A DNA stretch of 64,000 nucleotides, taken from positions 43,026,967-43,090,966 of the forward strand of contig CM055909.1 of NCBI GenBank assembly GCA_029582155.1. Reading direction: 5' to 3'. Positions 22,755-35,049 of the stretch are shown piece after piece (position 1 is the stretch's first letter; every line of letters begins with the position of its first letter). The translations under genes and the position numbers were made by a program. The notes beneath the pieces were generated by a model. That model had not been told where the DNA came from and ran no database searches. It saw nothing but the letters and a program-made list of their open reading frames with translations. The DNA is from Panopea generosa (taxonomy: Eukaryota > Mollusca > Bivalvia > Adapedonta > Hiatellidae).

Positions 22755-24067
22755 TAATATGTACAGATATATCATGACTTCATTGCGGTGTAGCCATTTA
22801 CTGAGCAATGATATGTACAGATATGTCATGACTTCATTGTGGTGTAGCCATTTATTGTGCAATGGTATGTACCGATATGTCATGACTTCATTGAGGTGTG
22901 GCCATTCGCTATGCAATGATACGTACATAAATGCCATGACTTCATTGCGGTGTAACCATCCACTGTGCAATGATATGTACAGATATGTCATGACTTCATT
23001 GCGGTGTAGCCATTCATTGTCCAATGATATGTACAGATATGTCATAAATTCATTGCTTTGTAGCCATTTACTGTGCAATGATATGTGGAGATAGGTCATG
23101 ACTTCATTGCAGTGTAGCCATTTACTGTGCAATGATATGTACAGATATGTCATGACTTCATTGAGGTGTAGCCATTCATTGTCCAATGATATGTACAAAT
23201 ATGTCATAAATACATTGCTTTGTAGCCATTTACTGTGCAATGGTATGTGGAGATAGGTCATGACTTCATTGCAGTGTAGCCATTTACTGTGCAATGATAT
23301 GTACAGATATGTCATGACTTCATTGCGGTGTAGCCATTTACTGTACAATGATATGTACAGATGTGTCATGACTTCATTGTGGTGTGGCCATTCGCTATGC
23401 AATGATACGTACATATATGTCATGACTTCATTGCGGTGTAGCCATTCACTGTGCAATGATACGTACATATATGTCATGACTTCATTGTGGTGTAGCCATT
23501 TATTGTGCAATGGTATGTACCGATATGTTATGACTTCATTGTGATGTGGCCATTTGCTATGCAATGATATGTACATATATGTCATGACTTCATTGTGGTG
23601 TAGCCATTCACTGTGCAATGATACGTACATATATGTCATGACTTCATTGCGGTGTAGCCATTCACTGTGCAATGATGTTTATAGATATGTCATGACTTCA
23701 TTTCGATATAGCCATCCACTGTGCTATGATATGTACAGATATGTCATGACTTCATTGCGGTGTAGCCATTCACTTTGCTATGATATGTACAGATATGTCA
23801 TGACTTCATTGCGATATAGCCATCCACTGTGCTATGATATGTACATATATGTCATGACTTCATTGCGGTGTAGTCATTCACTGTGCTATGATATGTACAG
23901 ATATGTCATGACTTCATTGTGGTGTATCCATTCACTTTACTATGATATGTACAGATATGTCATCACTTCATTGCGGTGTAGCCATTCACTGTGCAATGAT
24001 ATGTACAGATATTTCATGACTTCATTCCGGTGTAGCCATTCACTGTCCAATGATATGTACAGATATA
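22755..24067. repeat. 54-bp minisatellite array 3
   Basis: Same 54-bp family, about 24 units. Its right end is abnormal: instead of the usual GAGTTCAAG flank, the last unit breaks off at GTACAGATATATATTACAAG and joins mid-spacer sequence. This is a deletion junction. Confidence 0.95.
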
Positions 24068-26179
24068 TATTACAAGCACACGGTTACTAGGTCAGCTTTT
24101 ATGGTTAATATCGAACAGTGAAAACAAAACTCATTAAACTAGCTTCAACTTCTGTTGGTTTTTCACCAGACGACTGTATTACAGTTTTGTCGGATTTTTA
24201 ATAAATGAATTCAAATAATATCACGACAAAAAAGAAACTGCAGGCTTATTTGTATAAAGAACTGTTACCTTTACGCAACATTAATGGGAATTTCCGACGC
24301 ATAGCATATGTTATGTAATTCATTTAAGGTAATAATTCAATGGCAATCGTATCAAAATGTCATTCTACTTCTATAACCCATTGCGCCTGATATGAAAATC
24401 TCTAAAATTAAAGGATATCGAAAATACAAGATTGTAAATGGCGGGGTGTAGATCTAACAGGGCTTTAAACATCTCGGTCCTGGACAACATGCTTGTGTTT
24501 CTTTTTGTATTCATTTTGTTAGAATTCAGTTCACATATCCATGTATCCATAATAAACCATCCTCCGCTAGGAAGTAAGTAACATATGAATTTGGTTAAAA
24601 TCTATTTCAAATATTTCGACCCAGTGGATGAAATACAAAATTGCAAGAAATTACAGAACGGAACATATATTTTATTACATATTTGTAAATAAATACATCG
24701 TCATTATAACATATTTACAACTCATATTATCACGTCAACTATATCGTTAATACGTACATTATTAGTGCAGTCAGATTCCATTACCATTTATATCAATTTT
24801 TTATTAATGTTTTGAATATAAATGTCAAAATAATACAAGGAATACAGAAGAAAGGATGAACACATTTATAAAACATTTATATGATTATTATTTATTCTTT
24901 GCAAAAAAATATATTTAAAATGTTATTTCTTAATTTCAGAGAACGCTTTATATAATAGGCAAATCCGAAAAAAAAGTTTTGTCATTTGATTTAAGCAATG
25001 CATTAAGCTTTATGAAATATTTTGCGGTGGAAATCCTTCTTTTATATAGCACAAAGCACAAAATTCAACTGTGCAGTGAGACCCATAATGATGCACATAC
25101 TGATAACCACAGCAGTGCGTATTTAGGGGGTGTGGGGGGGGGGGGGGGGGTAAATAAAAAGCCCTTTCAGGACACATTATCAGAAACTTCATTGGCGATC
25201 CGCTTGAAGTAGGTTTCTCAAGTAAAGTATAATTCAATATTACCGGAAAACATCCATCATGTTTATCTGTAGAGCATAATAAATTGACTGTTTAACTACA
25301 GCTTACATCAAGTGACTGTTACGTGAATGCGATGGGTATGTAGCGGTGCATTCATGGTTTTAACGAATATTAGACAAGTATGTTTCAAAGACGCATTACC
25401 TATGTAAATGATGGAAAGTTTATTGAATCACAAAGAGGAAGATTCTATTTGAAGATAATGGTTGTTTCCGTCCTTGTAGTTTACCTAATTTATGAGAAAA
25501 TTATCGGCGATATAGGTGAGGCCTCTTTCAAAACACAACTGCAAATTGCATATCTTATACTTTGATGTCATTATCGCTAAAACAATACATATAATATTAC
25601 AAACAAAGATAAAAGTGAGGATTGTCGTCTGCAATTTCTAATTCCAAAACAATCTTCAACATCCGGATGTGAAAAATAAAGTCAATTGTGATATCAAATG
25701 AGGTTTGTCATTCGGGTTAACATTGAGATAATAATAACAGGTTGCAGAATATGCATATTGTATAAGGAGATTCCTACAAAACTCATATTGAGATAATGTG
25801 TATTTGATATATCATAAGTTTATTTAAAGAACAGATTTCAACAGCAAGATATATCATTAATTGCACGATTTCGACAGTAAATTATGTAACTTTGAACCAG
25901 AATTCGATAGTTCGAAATTCGCGATGGTTCGAAAAAAACACGGTGGATTCCAAACAAACGCGAAATCACTGTAGTATTTCGTTGATGCCTTCATTTAATG
26001 GTCACTAAACGTTAGTATTTTCTTTTCTTCGTTACAATCACTGCTTCGTATGAATCATGTTATCATTTATTTATTTTCAATCCAGACATTTCAGTCTTCA
26101 AAGCATTTAAGGCACGTTCACATGCATAATGTGTTCCACATTTCATGGATGCAATTAAATAAGAAAATTCACATTGTGA
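24068..26179. other. Spacer of unit 3 (A-type block), no supportable gene
   Basis: Begins at the deletion junction and then follows unit 1 from about 6390 to 8690. It includes a G run at 25127-25150. Short ORFs near 24979 and 25380 mirror those of unit 1 and carry no recognised domain. Confidence 0.6.
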
Positions 26180-26310
26180 TGTGATGCTAAGAGCGAGGTC
26201 GACTGGTAGAGCATATGTTCCAAGATCAATGGTGGCGACTTCGATCCTTCCTCCGCCACGGCTGTGTGTGATTTCCTTAAAAAGATACTCTTGCTGTATA
26301 TCCTAAGGTT
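26180..26310 (+). repeat. tRNA-like SINE (type 3), unit 3 copy, 3' part replaced
   Basis: GAGCGAGGTCGACTGGTAGAGC head and a CTTCGATCCTTCC B-box-like motif. After TATCCTAAGGTTAATACC it runs straight into the CACGTG array. The roughly 80-90 bp between SINE and array in units 1 and 2 are absent. Confidence 0.5.
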
Positions 26311-27065
26311 AATACCTATCATATTTGTAACAATAAACCACCTATCATATGTGTCACAAAAACCACCACGTGGTTAATACATATCATATTTGTCACACTA
26401 TACCATCACGTGGTTAATACAAATCATATGTGTCACAATATACCAACACGTGGTTAATACATATCATATGTGTCACAATATACCAACACGTGGTTAATAC
26501 ATATAATATGTATCAAAATATACCACCACGTGGTTAATATCTATCATATATTTACAATACATCACCACGTGGTTAATATATATCATATGTGTCACAATAT
26601 ACCATCACATGGCTACCACCTGTCATATGTGTCACAATATACCACCACGTTGTTAACACATATCATATGTGTCACAATATACCACCACGTGGTTAATACC
26701 CATCATATGTATCACAATATACCAACACGTGGTTAATACCTATCATATGTGTCACAATTTACCATCACGTGGCTACCACCTATCATATGTGTCACAATAT
26801 ACCACCACATGGTTAATACCTATCATATGTATCACAATATACCTCCACGTGGTTAATACATGTCATATGTATCACAATATACCGCAACGAGGTTAATACA
26901 TATCATATGTATCACAATATACAACCACGTGGTTAATACATATCATATGTGTCACAATATACAACCATGTGGATAATATATATCATATGTATCACAATAT
27001 ACCACCACGTTGTTAATATCTATCATATGTATCACAATATACAACAACGTGGCTAATACATATCA
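26305..27065. repeat. 40-bp minisatellite with CACGTG E-boxes, array 3
   Basis: About 18 units of 40 bp. I count 11 intact CACGTG sites. Variants such as ATCACGTGGCTACC recur at intervals of about 160 bp (26607 and 26767), suggesting block duplication of several units at once. Confidence 0.9.
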
Positions 27066-27230
27066 TGCTCCTTTTAATAGCAAACATTGTGACTTTATTG
27101 TACGTTAAATCTGTTTATACTTTCAATGTCTAACAATAAATAACAATGATGAATTTTAAGTTTTACATAATTTGTTGTGTTTTTACTTGTTATTATATAA
27201 CAGCAGGAGTAACGTATACTATACACTAAC

Positions 27231-27236
27231 TTTATT
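27231..27236 (-). terminator. Poly(A) signal of lectin copy 3
   Basis: AATAAA on the minus strand, about 70 bases after the stop, aligned with that of copies 1 and 2. Confidence 0.55.
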
Positions 27237-27305
27237 ATGTACTTTTTAATAGGCTCTGTTTCTTGTTATTAAACGTCATCTATTTTAGTGGGTTGTAGCT
27301 TTAAA

Positions 27306-28196
27306 TTAGTACACATATTCACAAACAAATGAGTATTTATCTGTACATAGCCTTCCGTACCATATCCACCCATTGGAAAACTGATTGACAATACAATTAT
27401 CAGCTGTTTGAGGTTCGCCAGATATCCAGTTAGAGAAAGATGATTGAGACGCTCCATATGTGTACGTCCACGGCGAGGACGAATCATCGCGTTCTCCATC
27501 TATCCATACGTCCACTGTCACGCTCAAACTATTTAAAGTAGAGGCCACATCATTTGATTTCTCTTGTGAGTTTATATTCACCAGATGTCCATGGTGTTTT
27601 TGACATTCTGTTTCCGCGGCTGATTTTGCCATAGTTGTACTTACATACTTTAAACAGAAGCCACTGGGAGTCAGTATATAACCGCTTGAACATGAATTGC
27701 CTTCACATACGTCCGACTCTGATTCCTTCAACGATTTATTCCGCGATTCTTGGTTGCAAATGTTTGAATTAGATGTACAGTTCCTTGAGCGTGAGCGTAT
27801 TCCATAACGAGCCGCTAGGGTTGTAGAGCATGTCGACCACATAGACCATTCTGTACATGGGTGTAGAGCACACATGTCTTTCTTCCTTTCTGTTTCCAAT
27901 TGTTCAAGGCTGTTGTTCAGCGTTTCATTTATAATGCTTTGCATTTCTGCTTTTAACGCCGTCACTGTATCATCCAGCTTCACGGACACAGCATCTTTTA
28001 TTTCAGTGTCCATATTCATCAGTATTTTCCCAATGAGTCGTAATGCAGGCTTATCCGTCAACTTTCCAATATTCTGTAAATATCTAGCGTCAAATTTTCC
28101 GTTTTCGTCAACTTTGGCGTCACTTATTGGAATACACCGTGATGTTTGTAGAAAGAAAGAAGCAATGACGACCCGCCTAAGTATTATCCAAGCCAT
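27306..28196 (-). CDS. Secreted TSP1/C-type lectin protein, copy 3
   Basis: Intact 296-residue ORF with the same domain order as copy 2. Differences: DTVTAL in the neck where copy 2 has AKMAAL; EWSMWSTC instead of EWSEWSTC; NKSLKE, NSCSSGY and GFCLKY, so Cys181 is present and the lectin domain can form its N-terminal disulphide. The loop reads SNWISGEPQTADNC, followed by GWIWYGRLCTDKYSF. The EPQ and WIW changes are shared with copy 2. Copy 3 resembles copy 1 around residues 150-185 and copy 4 around residues 75-120, a mosaic pattern. Its 5' flank has lost the TATA-like box present in the other copies, so it may be expressed differently or not at all. Confidence 0.88.
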   Translation of the reverse strand: MAWIILRRVVIASFFLQTSRCIPISDAKVDENGKFDARYLQNIGKLTDKPALRLIGKILMNMDTEIKDAVSVKLDDTVTALKAEMQSIINETLNNSLEQLETERKKDMCALHPCTEWSMWSTCSTTLAARYGIRSRSRNCTSNSNICNQESRNKSLKESESDVCEGNSCSSGYILTPSGFCLKYVSTTMAKSAAETECQKHHGHLVNINSQEKSNDVASTLNSLSVTVDVWIDGERDDSSSPWTYTYGASQSSFSNWISGEPQTADNCIVNQFSNGWIWYGRLCTDKYSFVCEYVY

Positions 28197-28249
28197 TGTT
28201 GTCTTGTATTGCAGTCTAAATACAAAAGCGCACTTACCGCTGCTTTATG

Positions 28250-29411
28250 GGAACAGACGGTTTATACAGAAAGGAATTAGTGTTTTCTTGAATAACTTCA
28301 TAAACTTCTTACCAAAAACACGGGCTAAACTGATTTATTAACTTTCTGTTTGTTGTTATTGGATTCTAAAAGCTACAATCGCATGGTTTAATGGTTTTAC
28401 TCGGCCATATTAAAACGTCAGGACGGTAAACACTCACAGCATAATATAACAACGCAATTCAATGTATCAAGTTTAATATCCAAACATTGATAAATACTTC
28501 GAGATTCCAGTGATGTGATGTGTGTTGTGATATATTCTGGGTATACAGAGAATCTGGAAATGGTATCAACTTCAGTTGAATTAAATTGGTTGGTCCGCAA
28601 AGATTTGCTGACCAAAACCTTGAATCGGATAGGAAGCATTTTGTGGGCGAATTACCCCAAATTATTCAGTCCAGACAAAGCCCGCTTCCAAAAATATATC
28701 GTTTACTCTTCTAGATGATGTATTTATTTATTTCATCTCTATCCAATCATTATTTTGTCAACAGTTTAAGTCAGTTAATATCGAAACAGAAGATATATAT
28801 TTTGATAAATATATACTTTAAGGCACTCGTGCAGAAAAGATATTGTTTACATAATTTTATATATAAAAATAAAAGTCTTCAAGGAATGTTAACTTTGATA
28901 AACGCCCTAGATAACATTTCTTCTGTCTTTATCTATTCCTTTGATAGAAAGGCAGAACTATATAAAAACGTCGTAACAAGCAGTCTGTTCTTAATCATTT
29001 TATCATCAATTTACTTGGGAAACTTATATATATCTCTGAAAGAGCTAACGTAGATATTGTTGCTCTCAATATAAAAACCCACGCAAAACCAGCAAATCGA
29101 GACTAATAGGAGACTTGAGTATGTTAAGAGCAAATGCGTGCATTAGTGTTGCGACTATGGTGTTTTGGCCAAAACGAAAGCACTTTTTACTGATTTGTGT
29201 CACTATTTACCATTGGCAAATGATAACAAGGTAAAGATCATCATTTCTCACTCAAACAAAGGCCATAACTCAGTAAATTATTGTCTGATATACTAGTAGC
29301 CGCAGACCTTGCCTCAGTTTCACTAACCATCAAATTGAACTGATTCTTAACTCAAGCCTTTGAAATGCTATAAATTAACTTACATTGATCATTTTGTGTG
29401 TTATTCTTTAT
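28250..29411. other. Conserved 5' flank of lectin copy 3, TATA region deleted
   Basis: Relative to copies 2 and 4, twelve bases with the TATA-like box are missing at about 28253: GGGAACAGACGG here, against GGGAACATATAAGTCAGCAG in copy 4. The deletion ends lie at a short CA repeat, as in slippage. The rest follows copy 2. Confidence 0.7.
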
Positions 29412-30611
29412 TAATATGTACAGATATGTCATGACTTCATTGCGGTGTAGCCATTTACTGTGCAATGATATGTACAGATATGTCATGACTTCATTGTTGT
29501 GTAGCCATTTACTGTGCAATGGTATGTACAGATATGTCATGACTTCATTGCGGTGTGACCATTCGCTGTGCAATGATACGTACATATATTTCATCACTTC
29601 ATTGCGGTGTAGCCATTCACTGTGCAATGATATGTATAGATATGTCATGACTTCATTTCGATATAGCCATCAACTGTGCAGTGATATGTACAGATATGTC
29701 ACAGATATGTCATGACTTCATTGCGGTGTAGCCATTCACTGTCCAATGGTATGTACAGATATGTTATCAATTCATTGCTGTGTGGCCATTGACTGTGCAA
29801 TGATATGTGGAGATATGTCATGACTTCATTGCGGTGTAGCCATTTACTGCGCAATGATATGTACAGATATGTCATGACTTCATTGCGGTGTAGCCATTTA
29901 CTGTACAATGATATGTACAGATATGTCATTACATCATTGTGGTGTGGCCATTCGCTATGCAATGATACGTACATATGTGTCATGACTTCATTGCGGTGTA
30001 GCCATCCACTGTGCAATGATATGTACAGATATGTCATGACTTCATTGCGGTGTAGTCATTCACTGTCCAATGATATGTACAGATATGTCATAAATTCATT
30101 GCTGTGTAGCCATTCACTGTGCAATGCTATGTACAGATATGTCATAACTTCATTGCAGTTCAACCATTCGTTGTGCAATGATATGTATAGATATATCATG
30201 ACTTCATTACGGTGTAGCCATTCACTTTGCTATGATATGTACAAATATGTCATGACTTCATTGCGGTGTAGCCATCCACTGTGCTATGATATGTACAGAT
30301 ATGTCATGACTTCATTGCGGTGTAGCCATTCACTATGGTATGATATGTACAGATATGTCATGACTTCATTGCGGTATAGCCATTCACTGTGCTATGATAT
30401 GTACAGATATGTCATGATTTGATTGCGTCGTAGCCATTCACTATGCAATGATATGTATAGGTATGTCATGACTTCATTTCGATATAGCCATCCACTGTGC
30501 AATGATGTGTACAGATATGTCATGACTTCATTGCTGTGTAGCCATTCACTGTGCAATGATATGTACAGATATGTCATAACTTCATTGCAGTTCAGTCATT
30601 CGTTGTGCCAT
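29412..30611. repeat. 54-bp minisatellite array 4
   Basis: Same 54-bp family, about 22 units. It begins after TTATTCTTTATTAATATG and ends at TGTGCCATGAGTTCAA. It lies between the 5' flank of lectin copy 3 and the spacer of unit 4. Near 29700 a partial unit is repeated (TGTCACAGATATGTC), a local slippage event. Confidence 0.95.
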
Positions 30612-30814
30612 GAGTTCAATTTATTATTTATAGAGATTTTTAAGTAGAGGAAAATCTCTTAAGATGTTTTGCGAAACAGAGATATTAGCTAACTAGATGG
30701 CAATGGTAATGTTATTATTTGTAAATTAACACACTTTAATTGTTACGAGAAGAGACATCAATAGCGTAGATTTTTCTTTAACAGTATATATAAAAAATAC
30801 TAAAATACTAAATG

Positions 30815-31295
30815 TGGCAACCCTTAGTGTAATAAAACCCTTAGTGTAACAATTATTACACTTAGTGCAATACAATCAATGTTTTACAATTGTTACACTA
30901 AGTGTTATAATATCCATTTGTGTTTTGTTACACTAAAGTTGGAGGTGTCAACCCTTAGAGTAACAATGGTTACACTAAGCGTAGTTATTTTTATCAAATA
31001 AAAATGTATTTATTTCCGCTTTGAAAAAGGGGTATATATTGTTACCCTTGTTTGTCCATCCGCAAACATGAATGGGTAGTTAAGTGTCAATGGGACAGGG
31101 TAAATAATTTTCTTTCAACGGTTAAAAGCAATTGAAAAAAATATGTGGATGTTTCTAGACACTTAAAACAACTTTTATGTGACTTCAACCCTTGGTGTAA
31201 CAAAATGGATTTGATGTGGAAATGATCTGGTGAAGAAAATCTAATACAAGGAATAGTTATATTTTTGTTACACTAAGGGTTATTTATGACCGCAA
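30815..31295. mobile_element. TTACACT-rich inverted-repeat element, unit 4 copy
   Basis: Same element as 13748-14232. This copy keeps more exact CCCTTAGTGTAA words (for example near 30826 and 30838), so it is closer to the original. Confidence 0.55.
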
Positions 31296-31870
31296 CCATT
31301 AATGACATTGACCTTGACCCGAAAGTCGTGAAACGCAAACGCATCCAGAGTATCACTGTTCTGGACATCAGTGTAAATTACATTAAAGGGGAGATAATGC
31401 TGGTTAGCGTTGACAAAATATTCTGTAACTAAAGTTTTTGTTGAACAAAGAGTTGCAGCAGACGTGTGATATATATATATATATATATAACATAGAAGAG
31501 GGGGAAAATAAATTGGTATATATTTTAAAGCATTCTTTAATTTGCTTTTTGCGAGTAGAGATATAAAAGGTGTAGATTTTCATTCCTTGTGGTTTTTTTA
31601 GAAGTTATTTTCTATATGAGTATATAGAAGAAATCACTAAAATGTGACCTGTGGTAAATATATAACCTAGAAGTGGAAATAAATAAATCGGTATATAATA
31701 TAAAGCTGGACTTTAAATAATCTATTAAGTTGGATATTAGTCCCCTTGTTTTATTACAGTGTATGTTTAGGTTTGGGCTAAATGACATAGGCAGATATAA
31801 ATATGACAATCTCGTGAATCTTGGAATCGTGAACATGTAATACATGCGGGCGTAAGTTCAATGCTGTCGG

Positions 31871-32040
31871 GACCGGATAACTCAGTACTACCGTCAGTCT
31901 AGATTCGTGAGTTCGAATCCCGCCTGTACAATGTCTATGTTATGGTTGGCCATGAACTTTGTTCTACGGTCACGAATCTTCCACTACTGAATATGTGAGA
32001 AGTAGTCAGTGCCTTGCAGAGATAAGATGTATATAGTATT
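31871..32040 (+). repeat. tRNA-derived SINE (type 1), unit 4 copy
   Basis: Same as 14801-14970, with A box changed to GATAACTCAG and B box GAGTTCGAATCCC kept. Confidence 0.65.
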
Positions 32041-32329
32041 GGTTATCTGCCTAACGTATTCTAGGGAAGATGCATAGGTGCGCTGACCGCTGTTATATTA
32101 CTGATACATGGGGGTGGGTGGATCAGGCACAAACCAAACAAACAGTGAGTCAGTTATAAAACTGGAATACAATTATAACAGGATATAATCAATCATGTTA
32201 ACATATACATTAGGTATACAAACTATCTTGTGAAATATTAAAATAGTTTAACCACTCTGTCCGTATCACTTGACATTTCTTCACCAATTTTCAGTTTGTA
32301 TGGGTTTTTTTTTTCAAGAAAATAATTAA

Positions 32330-32400
32330 AGAATGATGTGATTCAAACTCATGACCCCAAGAGTGATAGCCAGACGCACCTCCCACTGAGAAGATGATAC
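32330..32400 (-). repeat. Fragment of type 2 SINE, unit 4
   Basis: Same remnant as in unit 2, with a further loss of the A-box bases (CCCACTGAGAAG instead of CCCACTGAGTTTACCGAG). Confidence 0.5.
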
Positions 32401-33218
32401 ACAAGGATCCAAATAAACTCTCCTGTCATATTTTGGCCATTTTATTTCAAATAACCCTGAAACTTGGCTTACTTATTCAATGCATCTAAAATGCATCTAA
32501 AACAATACATCGAACGATCCAGAATTATCATAACATAACAATAATAAGACGATATTGAGTAAAATATGCATATAACATCGGTCTAGCAAATGATGAGGTT
32601 CGCGGTAAATCGCAATTTTCATCATTTCAGCATAGTTTTGAATAATTTTACGTGTAGTAGAGCATTTATACAACAGTTACTTAGAAATCGCATAAATATT
32701 TATTAAGAGAAAAAGTTGATAATTTGGTTTGAACTTTGCTTGTTGACAAAAAATCGCTTTTAGAAATAAAAGCTCACGCCTTGTCATATATAGCTAAATA
32801 TGAAATACATAATTTAATATAGAATCGACTTTAGCTAACGTTTGCAAACATTTAACCGAATTGAACGCAGCCCTTTTATGTGCTAAAAATGGTGTAAAGA
32901 CCCAATTTTAAAAGTATCACTGCAGACACTAACGTTTTCAAACCAATTTCGGCACATTCAATACAGATGATGGATTTAACATTTTTCATTTTTTTGTATT
33001 TTTGTTGATGTAAACATACTTTCGGTTGAGAAAAAAGTTATCACACCTTAGACAATTAAGGTCGATGTCGTCCTGAGTAGAACCAGTACTAAACATATGA
33101 GGCTAAATGATACCACACATAGTCGTAGAGGAGGCTCTATTGTGTTGTTGTTGTTTTTGTTGTTGTTGTTTTCACATCAGGATTTACGTATAATGTATAA
33201 CTATTACGTATCATGAAC

Positions 33219-33411
33219 GTATTGATTTCAAACTATCTGAAATAGAGACCACGTCGTTTTCCTATTCTTTAAAGTTTATATTCACCAGGTGTCCTTGATC
33301 TTTTTGACATTCTGCTTCAGCAGCTGACTTTGTCATCTATATACTATCATACTTCAAACAGAAACCACCGGAAGTCAATTTATAGCGGCCTGGGCATGCG
33401 TTACCTTCACA
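33219..33411 (-). pseudogene. Relic C-type lectin fragment, unit 4
   Basis: Counterpart of 16219-16411 with the same limits and the same in-frame stop after HLVNINFKE. Small differences include GCGTTACC against GCGCTACC. It codes for no usable protein. It marks a dead lectin lineage carried along with the duplicated unit. Confidence 0.8.
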
Positions 33412-33424
33412 GTAAAGCATTACA

Positions 33425-34055
33425 GTATCCGTTTATTTTTTTTATTTTTATGCCTGCAAAAAAATTGGGGTGGCATATATATTTTGCAGCCACTGTCCGT
33501 CCGTCTGTCTGTCAGTCAGTACTTCCGTCCAGTATTTCGTGTCCGGCCTGTATCTTTGTCATGCTTAGATGGATTTTGTTAATACTTGCCACAAATGATC
33601 AACATAACATGACGACTTGTCGCGTGTAAGACCTACACCCGTACCTCAAAGGTAAAGGTCACAATTCGAGTTTGGTTGACAACACTTTGAGTCTGTTAGA
33701 TTTCGTGTCCGGTCTGTAACTTTGTCATGCATAGATGGATTTTGTTAATACTTGCCACAAATGATCAACATAACATGACGACTTGTCGCGTGTAAGACCT
33801 ACACCCGTACCTCAAAGGTAAAGGTCACAATTCGAGTTTGGTTGACAACACTTTGAGTCTGTTAGATTTCGTTTCCGGTCTGTAACTTTGTCATGCATAG
33901 ATGAATTTTGTTAATACTTGCCACAAATGATCAACATAACATGACGACTTGTCGCGTGTAAGACCGTCACCCGTACCTCAATGGTTAAGGTCACAATTTG
34001 AGTTTGTTTGACAACACTTTGAGTTTGTGTGAGATTTCATGTCCGAAAATTATTT
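33425..34055. repeat. Dispersed mollusc-type repeat with about 135-bp internal units, unit 4 copy
   Basis: As at 16435-16890, but with three internal units (near 33540, 33700 and 33865). One extra unit has been gained here or lost in unit 2. Confidence 0.6.
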
Positions 34056-34102
34056 TAAAAAATATTAGTGTTATTCAAATAACAATGGGATATTAACAAT
34101 AA

Positions 34103-34506
34103 TAGCCCAGTTGTTCAAATGATTGTTAAAATTAACATGATCTTGAGTTAACAATTTGTTTTAAAGCCATAACAAATTGTTAACTAACATTTTGTTCAAC
34201 TTGCTGTTTTCATGGAAATTTATGTTTTCATGATACATTCGTGGATTTCTATCTATCCGAGCAAGTAAAAAAGAAGGAATGAACGCTGTCTTTGATTTTG
34301 TTAAATCTGTGTTATTTTTTTATTTAAATGTAACACAAAAAAATGAAGATATGAACAATTTAACAACATTCAAAAAAATGTTGAACTTTAACATTTTTTA
34401 ACAACAGCAAACATGCTTACAATATGCTACGAAAGTATTAAACAAATCAATTATCATCGAAAATCTTTGTTAAATATTAACATTATTTAAACAACTGAGC
34501 CGCTAT
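34103..34506. mobile_element. Inverted-repeat element rich in GTTAA, unit 4 copy
   Basis: Same ends and interior as 16937-17340. Confidence 0.6.
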
Positions 34507-34600
34507 ATGTTGTAACGCATGTCGTTCAGTGCCGGTTTAAACATATGTCAGTCAGATATCATAATTATAAATATGTCAACTGAAAAGAAATCAATTTAAT

Positions 34601-35049
34601 CACGGTGGCTAACCCACGTGACCTAATGCTTTGGAGCGGTGTAAAAAATCAAAGTAAAAGTACCCGCGTCATTTTTGGAGATAAATTTCTGAATATTACA
34701 TGAAAATACACGAAACGTAGACGAACGCCGTCTCTGTATAGAGATTTACCATCGATATAAATTGGTTATGAAATACTCGCATTTTTTGTTTAAGGTTCAA
34801 CAGCGTATTTTGCTCTGCTGAAAAGATTATGGTATAGAACGGTACAATTTACAAAAATAGGCCATTGCTCTATTTGGGGAAAAAAAGAATGTTTGCATGA
34901 CCACTTGATAGTACCGATGGTTCATTTCTATGTTGTCTTTGTTAGCCGGGTGACTTTTCATGAAATATTATGAAAGCTATTGACAATAAATGTTACCTCC
35001 TATTTCTTCACCACTCCATAGCATTATGTCACGTGGGTTCGCCAACGTG
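34601..35049. mobile_element. Inverted-repeat element (TATGCTATGGAG type), unit 4 copy
   Basis: CACGGTGGCTAACCCACGTG at the left. The right arm, read inverted, starts CACGTTGGCGAACCCACGTG. Full length, as in unit 2. Confidence 0.7.

Larger units (their letters stand above)
22755..29411. repeat. Segmental duplication unit 3 (A type, internally deleted), with lectin copy 3
   Basis: Shortest complete unit, about 6.7 kb. Its minisatellite is joined directly, near 24067, to sequence equivalent to about 17930 of unit 2, so some 4.4 kb of spacer seen in unit 2 is missing. Downstream it carries the A-type block (24950-25560), a tRNA-derived SINE near 26190, a long CACGTG array and an intact lectin at 27306-28196. 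Confidence 0.85.

Noticed and set aside
22695..23672. 325-codon ORF on the minus strand, and similar long ORFs in the other 54-bp arrays
   Set aside because: They arise because the repeat unit is a multiple of three and has no stops; the opposite strand is open too. There is no domain, promoter or variation pattern typical of protein repeats.
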